Source of the DNA: Klenkia terrae
Lineage (GTDB): Bacteria; Actinomycetota; Actinomycetes; Mycobacteriales; Geodermatophilaceae
NCBI RefSeq assembly: GCF_900491935.1
Contig: NZ_UEXK01000004.1
Location: forward strand, 463,543 to 515,991
Reading direction: 5' to 3'
Length of the DNA stretch: 52,449 bases
A program made the translations under genes and the position numbers. Position 1 is the stretch's first letter. Each line of letters starts with the position of its first letter. The notes beneath the pieces were generated by a model that made no database searches, was not told the origin of the DNA, and saw only the letters and a list, made by a program, of their open reading frames with translations. Below, in pieces: positions 26,714 to 34,138 of this stretch.

Positions 26714-26728
26714 TGCCGGTCAATGGCA
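26714..26728. promoter_or_regulatory. Predicted IclR operator, site 1 (TGCC-N7-GGCA)
   Basis: TGCCGGTCAATGGCA overlaps the start codon of the IclR gene (ATG 26723-26725). The -10-like CACAAT (26709-26714) abuts it, 8 bases before the ATG. The same 15-mer recurs at 27547 (13 of 15 bases) and 32617 (14 of 15). The location suits autorepression and control of the divergent operon. Confidence 0.7.
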
Positions 26729-27541
26729 CACGAGATCCCGACCCCCGAGCCCCGGGTCCGCGGCAAGCGCCCTCCGCAGGGCGATCCCGTGGTCGACCGG
26801 GCCCTCGCCCTGCTGGGCGCCTTCGACGCCCGCCGCCGCTCGCTGACCCTGGGTGAGCTGGCCCGGCGCAGCGGCATCCCGACCAGCTCCGCGCTGCGGC
26901 TGGCGGGTCGGTTGGTGGCCTGGGGCGCGCTCGAGCGGGACGCCGAGGGCCGGTTCTCCATCGGCCTGCGGCTGTGGGAGGTGGCCTCGCTGGCCCCGCG
27001 GGCGCAGGGCCTCAAGCAGGTGGCGATGCCCTACATGGGCGACCTGGAGGAGGTCACCCGCCAGCACGTGCTGCTGGCCGTGCGGGACGGCGACCAGGGG
27101 CTGCTGGTCGAGCGGCTGTCCTCGCACCTGGCGATGCCGGTGCTCTACCGGGTGGGCGGGCGACTGCCCCTGCACTCGACCGGCGTCGGGCTGGTGCTGC
27201 TGGCCCACGCCGACACCGACTTCCAGGAGGAGGTGCTGGCCCGGCCGCTGGTGCACGAGCCGGAGAAGGTCGCCGTCTCCCCCGCCGCGCTGCGCCGCAC
27301 GCTGGCCGCGATCCGCCGCGAGGGCTCGCACACGCTGCGCCGACGCGCCCCGCAACCGCTGGTGAGCGTGGCCTGCCCGGTGTTCGGCGACGACGACCGG
27401 ATCGCCGCGGCGCTGTCGGTGGTGGTGCCGATGGAGCACGCCGAGCCGCGGCTGCTGGTGCCCGCCGTGCGCACCGCTGCCCGGGCGATCTCCCGCGGTC
27501 TGGGCGCGCAGCGCTCGATCGGCCTGGTCCCCGCGCCCTGA
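26723..27541 (+). CDS. IclR-family transcriptional regulator of the glycoside island
   Basis: The product is 272 residues. The N-terminal winged helix-turn-helix covers about residues 20-80, containing VVDRALALLGAFDARRRSLTLGELARRSGIPTSSALRLAGRL. The C-terminal IclR effector domain follows, with the expected LPLHSTGVGLVLLAH and SVACPVFGDDDRIAAALSV segments. IclR proteins usually bind short aromatic or sugar-acid effectors and act as repressors or activators. The gene is divergent from the nine-gene glycosidase operon, and a predicted operator overlaps its own start codon. Two further copies of that operator precede esterase-GH43 and the quercetinase operon, so this is the probable regulator of all three units. 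Confidence 0.9.
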   Translation: MAHEIPTPEPRVRGKRPPQGDPVVDRALALLGAFDARRRSLTLGELARRSGIPTSSALRLAGRLVAWGALERDAEGRFSIGLRLWEVASLAPRAQGLKQVAMPYMGDLEEVTRQHVLLAVRDGDQGLLVERLSSHLAMPVLYRVGGRLPLHSTGVGLVLLAHADTDFQEEVLARPLVHEPEKVAVSPAALRRTLAAIRREGSHTLRRRAPQPLVSVACPVFGDDDRIAAALSVVVPMEHAEPRLLVPAVRTAARAISRGLGAQRSIGLVPAP

Positions 27542-27546
27542 AACCG

Positions 27547-27561
27547 TGCCGGTGGATGGCA
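27547..27561. promoter_or_regulatory. Predicted IclR operator, site 2 (TGCC-N7-GGCA)
   Basis: TGCCGGTGGATGGCA lies 6 bases after the IclR stop and 88 bases before GTG 27649 of the esterase. It is flanked by G on the left and C on the right, extending the dyad to GTGCC/GGCAC. No other gene start lies between, so esterase-GH43 is the likely target. Confidence 0.7.
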
Positions 27562-27648
27562 CCGGCCTGGGGTGTGCGCGGCCGGTGGTCCAAGGTCGGG
27601 GCCTGCACCCGTGGCGTGCGTCACGGGGCCGACCACCCAGGAGCTGCC

Positions 27649-28596
27649 GTGCCCGTCCACCCGTCCCAGGCCTCGCGGTTCGCCCTGCTCGACGGGCTGA
27701 CGTCGTTCGAGGCGGCGATGGCCGACCCGGCGTCCCGGGCCCGGCTCGACGCGTTCATGTCCCTGGGCGAGGCACCGCCGGCCCCCGACGTGCACGTCCG
27801 GGACACCGTCGCCCCGGGCCCGCACGGCGACGTCCCGGTGCGGGTCTACTCCCCCGCCGCCGACGGCACCGGCCGGCCGGGCTTCGTGTGGATGCACGGC
27901 GGCGCCTTCCGCGCGGGTGACCTGGACATGCCCGAGGCCGACCGGACCGCCCGCGAGGTCTGCGCCCGCGCCGGTGCGGTGGTGGTGAGCGTGGACTACC
28001 GGCTTGCGGTGGACGGCGTCACCTACCCGGTCCCGCACGACGACGTGGTGGCCGCCGTCCGCTGGGTGCGCGACGAGGCCGCCGCGTTGGGCGTCGACCC
28101 GGCCCGGATCACCGTCGGCGGCGCCAGCGCCGGCGGCAACCTGGCCACCGGGGCGACCCTGCGGCTGCGCGACGACGAGGGGTGGCAGCCGGCCGCGCTG
28201 GTGCTCGCCTACACGACGACGCACGCCGTCCTGCCGCCTGCGTCGGCCGAGCTGACCGCCCTGATGGCCGAGGTGCCCGTCCTGCTGCGCTTCCCGCCGG
28301 CGGCCCGGGCCGGGATCACCCGCAACTACGTCGGCGGGGCCGAGAGCCGGGCCGACGGGTACGCGATGCCGGCCGGCGCCGTCCTGACCGGGCTGTGCCC
28401 GGTGGTCGCGCTGACCGCGGAGTACGACGACCTGCGGGTGTCCGCCGAGCACTTCACCGCGGCGCTCGCGGTGGCCGGGGTCGACGTCCGGCAGGTGCTG
28501 CTGCCGGGCATGCTGCACGGCTTCCTCAACCTGCCGGCCACGATCGGGCCGGTGGACCGGGCGCTCGCGCTGATGAGCGAGGTGGTCGCGTCGTGA
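27649..28596 (+). CDS. Alpha/beta-hydrolase esterase, HSL family
   Basis: The product is 315 residues. The oxyanion motif HGGAFRAGD, nucleophile elbow GGASAGGN, acid Asp in TAEYDDLRVS and base His in GMLHGFLN are all present, so this hormone-sensitive-lipase-type esterase should be active. The start GTG 27649 is supported by AGGAG at 27639-27643. It overlaps the GH43 gene by 4 bases. No secretion signal is visible, so it acts in the cytoplasm, probably on acyl groups decorating imported glycosides. The IclR-type palindrome upstream places it in the island's regulon. Confidence 0.9.
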   Translation: MPVHPSQASRFALLDGLTSFEAAMADPASRARLDAFMSLGEAPPAPDVHVRDTVAPGPHGDVPVRVYSPAADGTGRPGFVWMHGGAFRAGDLDMPEADRTAREVCARAGAVVVSVDYRLAVDGVTYPVPHDDVVAAVRWVRDEAAALGVDPARITVGGASAGGNLATGATLRLRDDEGWQPAALVLAYTTTHAVLPPASAELTALMAEVPVLLRFPPAARAGITRNYVGGAESRADGYAMPAGAVLTGLCPVVALTAEYDDLRVSAEHFTAALAVAGVDVRQVLLPGMLHGFLNLPATIGPVDRALALMSEVVAS

Positions 28597-30035
28597 ACCC
28601 GGCCCTCCCGGGCTTCCACCCGGACCCGAGCATCGTGCGGGTCGACGGCACCTACTACCTGGTGACCTCGACGTTCGAGTACCTGCCCGGGCTGCCGGTG
28701 CACCGCAGCACCGACCTGGTGTCGTGGGAGCTCATCGGGCACGTCGCCGTGCGGCCCGAGCAGCTCGGGCTGGACGACGTCCCGACGCCGGGCGGCACGT
28801 GGGCGCCGACGATCCGGCACCGTGACGGCACGTTCTTCGTGGTGGTCACCGTGATGCTGGGCGGCCGCGGCTGCGTGGTCTTCTCGGCCACCGACCCGGC
28901 CGGGCCGTGGAGCGACGGGGTGCCGGTGCCGGCCGTCGAGGGCATCGACCCCGACCTCGCCTGGGACGACGACGGCACCGCGCTGATCACCTTCGCCGGC
29001 TTCCCGCACCCGATCCGCCAGGTGCCGGTCGACCTGTCGACCGGGCAGGCGCTGGGCCCGGTCCGGGAGATCTGGGCCGGCACCGGGGCCTTCGCACCGG
29101 AGGGCCCGCACCTGTACCGCCGCGGCGGGCACTGGTACCTGCTGGTCGCCGAGGGCGGCACCGACCGCGGCCACCGGGTGAGCATCGCCCGCGGCCCGTC
29201 CCCGTCGGGACCCTGGGCGGCCGCACCCGGCAACCCGGTGCTGACCGCGGTCGGCACCGAGCACGCGGTGCAGAACACCGGCCACGCCGACCTGGTCGAC
29301 ACCCCGGACGGCGGGACGGCGATGGTGCTGCTCGGGGTACGCCCGCTGGGTTTCGCGAACGCGTTCTCCCCGCTGGGCCGTGAGACCTTCCTGGTGCCGG
29401 TGACCTGGGTCGACGGCTGGCCGCAGGCGTCGCTGCCCGAGGCCACCGGCACCCCGGACGAGGACGTCGCCGGCGGGGACGACTGGATCGCCGTCCGGCG
29501 CACGCCGTCGTCCCTCCTCGGCGGGGACGGTCTGGTGCTGACCGGCGAGGGCACGACGCTGGCGGACCGGCGACCGGTCTTCGTGGGCCGACCGCAGCGG
29601 CACCTGGGCTGCACCGTCGACGTCGTGGTGGACGCCTCCGCCGGGCGTGGCGGCCTGGCCGCGCGGCACGACGAGCAGCACTGGTTCGGCCTGGAGGCGA
29701 CCACGGACGGCGACCGGACCGTGGTCACCGCGCGGGCCGTGCTCGCCGGGCTGGAGAGCACCTGGACGGCGGCGTTCCCGGCCGGTCCGGTGCAGCTGCG
29801 CATCGAGCAGCAGCTGCCGCCGGGTGGGTTCGTGCCCGCGGCGGTCGGCGGCGGCGTGGTGCGGATGCTGGCCGCCTGGGCCGATGCCGACCCGGTGCTG
29901 CTGGCGGAGTTCGACGGCCGGTACTGGTCCTACGAGGTGGCCAAGTCCTTCACCGGCCGGGTGTGGGGCCTGTTCGCCGTCGACGGCACGGTGTCCTTCA
30001 CCGACCTCCGCTACCGCGGCAGCGACTCGGCCTGA
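28593..30035 (+). CDS. GH43-family glycosidase (beta-xylosidase/alpha-L-arabinofuranosidase type)
   Basis: The product is 480 residues. The five-bladed propeller begins with GFHPDPSIVRVDGTYYLVTS, whose HPDPS Asp is the general base. IDPDLAWDDDG supplies the pKa-modulating Asp and APEGPHLYRRGGHWYLL the general acid Glu. After about residue 300 comes a beta-sandwich domain typical of GH43 arabinofuranosidases/xylosidases. There is no signal peptide, so the substrate is imported. It may remove arabinose or xylose from glycosides. Start GTG 28593 overlaps the esterase stop. Substrate is inference from fold only. Confidence 0.9.
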   Translation: MNPALPGFHPDPSIVRVDGTYYLVTSTFEYLPGLPVHRSTDLVSWELIGHVAVRPEQLGLDDVPTPGGTWAPTIRHRDGTFFVVVTVMLGGRGCVVFSATDPAGPWSDGVPVPAVEGIDPDLAWDDDGTALITFAGFPHPIRQVPVDLSTGQALGPVREIWAGTGAFAPEGPHLYRRGGHWYLLVAEGGTDRGHRVSIARGPSPSGPWAAAPGNPVLTAVGTEHAVQNTGHADLVDTPDGGTAMVLLGVRPLGFANAFSPLGRETFLVPVTWVDGWPQASLPEATGTPDEDVAGGDDWIAVRRTPSSLLGGDGLVLTGEGTTLADRRPVFVGRPQRHLGCTVDVVVDASAGRGGLAARHDEQHWFGLEATTDGDRTVVTARAVLAGLESTWTAAFPAGPVQLRIEQQLPPGGFVPAAVGGGVVRMLAAWADADPVLLAEFDGRYWSYEVAKSFTGRVWGLFAVDGTVSFTDLRYRGSDSA

Positions 30036-30043
30036 CCGGCCCG

Positions 30044-30113
30044 GCAGACTCCCGTCGTCCAGGGGTGTTGTGCCCCTGCAGGGCGTGGCCATCCCTGCAC
30101 GGCGGGAGTCTGC
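30044..30113. repeat. Branched inverted-repeat element between convergent genes
   Basis: The outer arms GCAGACTCCCG (30044-30054) and CGGGAGTCTGC (30103-30113) are perfect 11-bp complements. Inside lie two adjacent hairpins: CAGGGG/CCCCTG (30060-30065 with 30073-30078) and CAGGG/CCCTG (30079-30083 with 30093-30097). The 70-base unit can therefore fold as a three-way junction. It separates the convergent GH43 and cupin genes, so it can serve as a bidirectional terminator. Its compact, fully paired shape also resembles small dispersed palindromic repeats. Confidence 0.6.
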
Positions 30114-30124
30114 GGGTGGTCGGG

Positions 30125-30589
30125 TCAGCCGCTGGTGGTGTCGTAGCGGGAACGCAGGGCGGCCAGCAGCTCGGCGGTGGGTTCCTCGCCCGCGGCGACG
30201 GCGGCGTGCACGTCGCGGAAGTACTGCTCGTAGCCGGCCGGGGTGTACATGCACAGCGCCCGGACCGGGTCGGAGCCGCTGTCGTTGCGGTAGCCGTGCG
30301 CGGTGCCGCGCAGCGCGGCCGCGGTGTCCCCGGCGGCGAGGACGACGTCGTCCCCGGCGGTGCTCAGCGTGAGGTGCCCGGACAGGACCACGAAGTACTC
30401 GTCGTGCGAACCGTGCACGTGCGGCCGGGCGCCGAGGGTGGCCGGCCGCAGCGTGAACTCCTCCAGCCCGAACCGGCCCCCGGTCTGCTCCCCGGTGAGC
30501 GCGAACAGGTGCGCGATGCCGCCGGCGTCGATCGCCTCGCCCGCGCCTGCCCGGATGACGAGCGGCAGATCTCCTGGAGCCGTGGTCAC
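30125..30589 (-). CDS. Single-domain cupin protein
   Basis: The product is 154 residues, started at GTG 30589. Cupin motif 1 is present: RPHVHGSHDEYFVVLSG gives two His and one Glu as metal ligands. Motif 2 is degenerate (LRGTAHGYRN) but keeps the last His. It could be a dioxygenase, isomerase or sugar-sensing protein; the sequence does not decide. The C-terminal 30 residues are helical. It is divergent from a GNAT gene, each with a leaderless-type -10 box, and it lacks the IclR-type palindrome. Confidence 0.8.
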   Translation of the reverse strand: MTTAPGDLPLVIRAGAGEAIDAGGIAHLFALTGEQTGGRFGLEEFTLRPATLGARPHVHGSHDEYFVVLSGHLTLSTAGDDVVLAAGDTAAALRGTAHGYRNDSGSDPVRALCMYTPAGYEQYFRDVHAAVAAGEEPTAELLAALRSRYDTTSG

Positions 30590-30596
30590 CGCCCGC

Positions 30597-30602
30597 ACGC
30601 TA
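30597..30602 (-). promoter_or_regulatory. Candidate -10 box (TAGCGT on minus strand) for the cupin gene
   Basis: On the minus strand TAGCGT ends 7 bases before GTG 30589. This is the same sequence and nearly the same spacing as at 4224 and 6359, with no ribosome-binding site. Confidence 0.5.
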
Positions 30603-30660
30603 GCCGGAGCCCGGGGCCGACCGCGTCGACAACTCCGGGGACGGGCCGGCCCATCGGCGC

Positions 30661-30666
30661 TACGGT
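30661..30666 (+). promoter_or_regulatory. Candidate -10 box (TACGGT) for the GNAT-FAD oxidoreductase pair
   Basis: TACGGT ends 6 bases before GTG 30673. Together with the cupin box on the other strand it makes a compact divergent promoter pair of about 80 bases. Confidence 0.45.
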
Positions 30667-30672
30667 GCGGCC

Positions 30673-31185
30673 GTGTCCGAACCGCCTGCCGTGACCCTCC
30701 GCGCGCGCACCGACGCCGACCTCGACGTGCTGTTCGAGATCGCCGCCGACCTGGACACCTGGGAGGAGCGGAACCCCTCGGCGCCGGCACCCCTCACCCG
30801 GGAGCGGTTCGACGCCCGGCATGCGGCCCGCACCGGGGGCGACGACGTGGAGTTCGTGGTCGACGTCGAGGGCCGGGCCGTGGGCACGGTCGCCCTGTTC
30901 GGGTTCGACCCCTTCGCCCGGCACGCCGAGGCCGGGATCAGCCTGCTGCCCGGGGCCCGCGGTCGCGGGATCGGCACGGCCGCGCTGGTCCAGCTGGTCG
31001 AGTTCGGGTTCACCCGGCGCAACCTGCACCGGATCCACCTGCAGGCCATCGCCTCCAACACCGGCGGCCTGCGCGCCTACGAGAAGGCGGGCTTCGTGCT
31101 GGAGGGGCGGCTGCGCGAGCACGCCTGGGTGCGCGGCGGCTACGAGGACATCGTGCTCATGGGCGTCCTGGCGCCCCGGCGGTGA
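30673..31185 (+). CDS. GNAT N-acetyltransferase, RimJ/RimL type
   Basis: The product is 170 residues. The acetyl-CoA loop GARGRGIGTAALVQLVEFGF and the downstream HRIHLQAIASNTGGLRAYEKAGFVLEGRLREHAWVRGGYEDIVLMGVL are characteristic of the RimJ/RimL branch. These enzymes acetylate N-termini of ribosomal proteins or small amines. The actual acceptor is unknown. It overlaps the FAD oxidoreductase by 4 bases (GTGA) and is probably co-transcribed with it. Confidence 0.9.
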   Translation: MSEPPAVTLRARTDADLDVLFEIAADLDTWEERNPSAPAPLTRERFDARHAARTGGDDVEFVVDVEGRAVGTVALFGFDPFARHAEAGISLLPGARGRGIGTAALVQLVEFGFTRRNLHRIHLQAIASNTGGLRAYEKAGFVLEGRLREHAWVRGGYEDIVLMGVLAPRR

Positions 31186-32600
31186 CCGTCGTGGAGACCG
31201 ACTACCTGGTCGTCGGCGCCGGAGCCACCGGGCTGGCCTTCGTCGACACCCTGCTGGACGAGACCGACGCGCACATCACGGTCGTCGACCGGCACGGCGC
31301 ACCGGGCGGGCACTGGAACGACGCCTACCCCTTCGTCACCCTGCACCAGCCGTCGGCGTTCTACGGGGTCAACTCCCTGGAGCTCGGTACCCGGCGGCTG
31401 GACACCGCCGGGCTGAACCAGGGCCTGTACGAGCTGGCCTCCGGTGCGGAGATCACCGCCTACTACGACCGGCTCGTGCGCACCCGACTGCTGCCCAGCG
31501 GCCGGGTCGACCACCACCCGCTGAGCGAGTACGAGGCCACCCCGGACGGCGGTCACCGCTTCCGCAACCTGCTGTCCGGCGCCACCACCGAGGTCCGGGT
31601 GCGCCGCAAGGTCGTCGACGCCACCTACAGCAGCCCGTCGGTCCCCTCCACCCACCGGCCGCGGTTCGCCGTTGCGGACGGCGTCGACCTGGTCCCGCCG
31701 AACGCGCTCCCGGGCCTCGCGCACCGCGCCCCGGCGCGGTTCGTCGTGCTCGGCGGCGGCAAGACCGCGATGGACACCTGCGTCTGGCTGGTCCAGCACG
31801 GCGCCGACCCGGACGCGATCACCTGGGTGGTGCCGCGGGACTCCTGGCTGATCAACCGGGTCACCACCCAACCCGGGCCCGAGTTCTTCCACGAGGCGAT
31901 CGGTGGCCAGGCCGACCAGATGGAGGCCTTCGCGACCGCGACGGACACCGCGGACCTCTTCCGCCGGCTGGAGCGCTGCGGCGCGATCACCCGGGTCGAC
32001 CGGGACCGCGCACCCGGCATGTTCCACCTGGCCACCGTGGCGCCCGGCGAGGTCGAGGTGCTCCGCGGGATCCACGACGTCGTCCGGCTCGGCCGGGTCC
32101 GGGAGCTGCAGCCCGACGCGATGGTGCTCGACGGCGGCACGGTGCCGGTCGCCCCCGGCACGGTGTTCGTCGACTGCACGGCCTCGGCCGTCGAGCGCCG
32201 GCCGGTGCAACCGGTCTTCCAGGGCGACCGGATCGTCCTGCAGCTGGTCCGGCTCCCGCAGCCCGCGTTCAGCGCCGCGCTCACCGCCTACGTCGAGGCG
32301 CGGTACGACGACGACGAGCACCGGAACCGGCTGTGCGGCACCGTCCCCTTCCCGTACGACCTGGACGACTACCCGGCGACGATGCTGGCCACGATGTGGA
32401 ACCAGTTCCACTGGGGCCAGGACGCCGAGCTGCGCCGGTGGATCCGCGCCAGCCGGCTCGACGGCTTCGGGAAGCTGATGGCCGAGGCCGACCGGGACGA
32501 CCCGGCGCAGCGCGACGTCCTCGCCCGGATCCGGGAGCACGCGCCCGGCGCCGTGGGCAACCTGACCCGCCTCGTCGAGGCCCGGAGCGCGTCGGCCTGA
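31182..32600 (+). CDS. FAD/NAD(P)-binding oxidoreductase of unknown substrate
   Basis: The product is 472 residues. GAGATG at residues 12-17 opens a Rossmann fold, and VDRHGAPGGHWNDAYPFVTLHQPSAFYG follows as in flavin monooxygenase-like proteins. A second dinucleotide site, VVLGGGKTAMDTCVWL, is near residue 190. The C-terminal third is helical and does not match a family I recognise. It could be a monooxygenase or NAD(P)H dehydrogenase acting on a polar small molecule. No signal peptide or membrane segment is present. It is coupled to the GNAT gene and ends 105 bases before the quercetinase operon. Confidence 0.75.
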   Translation: MTVVETDYLVVGAGATGLAFVDTLLDETDAHITVVDRHGAPGGHWNDAYPFVTLHQPSAFYGVNSLELGTRRLDTAGLNQGLYELASGAEITAYYDRLVRTRLLPSGRVDHHPLSEYEATPDGGHRFRNLLSGATTEVRVRRKVVDATYSSPSVPSTHRPRFAVADGVDLVPPNALPGLAHRAPARFVVLGGGKTAMDTCVWLVQHGADPDAITWVVPRDSWLINRVTTQPGPEFFHEAIGGQADQMEAFATATDTADLFRRLERCGAITRVDRDRAPGMFHLATVAPGEVEVLRGIHDVVRLGRVRELQPDAMVLDGGTVPVAPGTVFVDCTASAVERRPVQPVFQGDRIVLQLVRLPQPAFSAALTAYVEARYDDDEHRNRLCGTVPFPYDLDDYPATMLATMWNQFHWGQDAELRRWIRASRLDGFGKLMAEADRDDPAQRDVLARIREHAPGAVGNLTRLVEARSASA

Positions 32601-32616
32601 CGTCCCTCGGAAGCCG

Positions 32617-32631
32617 TGCCGCTCAATGGCA
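32617..32631. promoter_or_regulatory. Predicted IclR operator, site 3 (TGCC-N7-GGCA)
   Basis: TGCCGCTCAATGGCA differs from site 1 by one base. It lies 75 bases before ATG 32706 of the quercetinase-like gene. A second dyad, CGGTGAC-CGCC-GTCACCG (32645-32662), follows and could form a leader hairpin or bind another factor. Confidence 0.7.
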
Positions 32632-32705
32632 GGGTGCTGCCCCGCGGTGACCGCCGTCACCGATGCTCAACGGAGTCGACGCCGACCCCGCGCCTGGAGG
32701 CAGCC

Positions 32706-33260
32706 ATGAGCTTCGAGTACCTGATCGACCCCGCGAACGGTCCGCAGTGGCAGGGCCAGCTGCCCGGCAAGCCCGAGCCCTACGTGCTGCGCCGCGGCGA
32801 GGGCGAGCACGCCAAGCTGTTCGGCGACCTGTTCACCGTGCTGCTGTCCGGCGACGAGACCGAGAACCAGTTCGGCGTGATCGTGGCCGACTCCCCCGCC
32901 GGCGACGTCATCCCCACCCACAGCCACGACGCCACCCACGAGACGTTCTACGTGCTCGAGGGCAAGGTCCGGCTGTTCTTCGAGGACACCGAGGGCGCCC
33001 AGCAGACCCGCCTGCTCGCCCCCGGCGACTTCGGCTTCGTGCCCGCCGGCTACGCCCACGCCTACCAGGTGGTCGAGGCCAGCCGGATGATGGGCACGCT
33101 GTCCGGCGGCTTCGAGCGGTTCTTCCAACACATGGGCACCCCGACCGACCACACCGGCGACCAGCCGCCGTTCATCCCGGACTTCCCGCGCATGCAGGCC
33201 GCGGCCCAGCAGCACCGCATGAAGTTCCTCCCCGAGCACCGCTGGGACGTCCAGGAGTGA
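32706..33260 (+). CDS. Monocupin quercetin 2,3-dioxygenase-like protein
   Basis: The product is 184 residues, started at ATG 32706 with GGAGG 9 bases before it. Cupin motif 1 is perfect: GDVIPTHSHDATHETFYVLEG gives ligands His 72, His 74 and Glu 79. Motif 2, GDFGFVPAGYAH, gives His 118. The length and ligand spacing match the nickel/cobalt monocupin quercetinase of Streptomyces sp. FLA as I remember it (about 186 residues). That enzyme opens the central ring of quercetin with O2, releasing CO and a depside. Genes for esterase, aromatic monooxygenase and GH1 follow in the same operon, which fits flavonol breakdown. Other cupin dioxygenase substrates remain possible. Confidence 0.82.
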   Translation: MSFEYLIDPANGPQWQGQLPGKPEPYVLRRGEGEHAKLFGDLFTVLLSGDETENQFGVIVADSPAGDVIPTHSHDATHETFYVLEGKVRLFFEDTEGAQQTRLLAPGDFGFVPAGYAHAYQVVEASRMMGTLSGGFERFFQHMGTPTDHTGDQPPFIPDFPRMQAAAQQHRMKFLPEHRWDVQE

Positions 33261-34138
33261 CGCTGCCACCCCCGGCGCACAGCGCTCCGCTCCCCCCGGC
33301 CCGGACGACGGCCGACGGCGTCCGGGTGCTCGCCGGCGTCCCCTACGCCGCCCTCCCCGGCGCCCGGCCGCTCGAGCTCGACCTCTACCTGCCGGCCGAC
33401 CCCGGCCCGGCGCCGGTGGTCGTCTTCCTGCACGGCGGCGGCTGGCGGCTGGGCAGCCGGCACTCGGCCGGCCCGCAGTTCACCGGCAGCGCCCCGTTCG
33501 AGCAGCTCGCGCAGGCCGGCATCGCCGTCGCGGCGCTGGACTACCGGCTCTCCGGCGAGGCGGTCTGGCCGGCCCAGCTGCACGACGCGAAGGCCGCCGT
33601 CCGGTGGCTGCGGTTCCGGGCAGACGAGCTCGGCGTCGACCCCGACCGGGTCGCCGCGTGGGGCGAGTCCGCCGGCGGTCACCTGGCCGCGCTGCTCGGC
33701 CTGACCGGCCCGGACCTGGACGGCGACGTCGGCGTCACCGGGCCGGCGAGCACCGTCCGCGCCGTCGTCGCCTGGTACCCGCCGACCGACCTGGCCACCG
33801 TGCCGGCCGACCCGACCGACGCGACCACCCGGGAGGCGCAGCTGCTCGGCGCCGCCCCGGCCGACGTCCCCGAGTTCGCCGCGCAGGCCAGCCCGGTCAC
33901 CCACGCCGGACCCGCCGCGCCACCGTTCCTGCTGCTGCACGGGGACGCCGACCGCATGGTCGGCCACCGGCAGAGCGAGCTGCTGCACGCCGCGCTCACC
34001 GCCGCCGGCACCCCGGTCGAGCTGGTCACCCTGCCCGGCGCCGACCACATGTGGCTGGGCTCCCCCGACGCAGCCGCCACCGCACTCACCCGCACCACCG
34101 CGTTCCTGACCCGGCACCTCCTCGGGGACCACCAGTGA
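33257..34138 (+). CDS. Alpha/beta-hydrolase esterase, HSL/BD-FAE type
   Basis: The product is 293 residues. The oxyanion motif is HGGGWRLGS, the nucleophile elbow WGESAGGHLA, the acid Asp lies in LLHGDADRMV and the base His in GADHMWLGS; all catalytic residues are present. It resembles the esterase-like protein of the rhamnosidase operon but keeps the Ser. In this operon a natural substrate would be the depside ester made by quercetinase, or acyl groups on glycosides; this is inference. GTG 33257 overlaps the cupin stop by 4 bases. Confidence 0.9.
   Translation: MTLPPPAHSAPLPPARTTADGVRVLAGVPYAALPGARPLELDLYLPADPGPAPVVVFLHGGGWRLGSRHSAGPQFTGSAPFEQLAQAGIAVAALDYRLSGEAVWPAQLHDAKAAVRWLRFRADELGVDPDRVAAWGESAGGHLAALLGLTGPDLDGDVGVTGPASTVRAVVAWYPPTDLATVPADPTDATTREAQLLGAAPADVPEFAAQASPVTHAGPAAPPFLLLHGDADRMVGHRQSELLHAALTAAGTPVELVTLPGADHMWLGSPDAAATALTRTTAFLTRHLLGDHQ

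Noticed and set aside
30044-30113. tRNA or riboswitch reading of the branched palindrome
   Set aside because: The outer stem is 11 bp and only two inner arms exist; no acceptor end or conserved loops are present, and it lies at the 3' ends of two genes.
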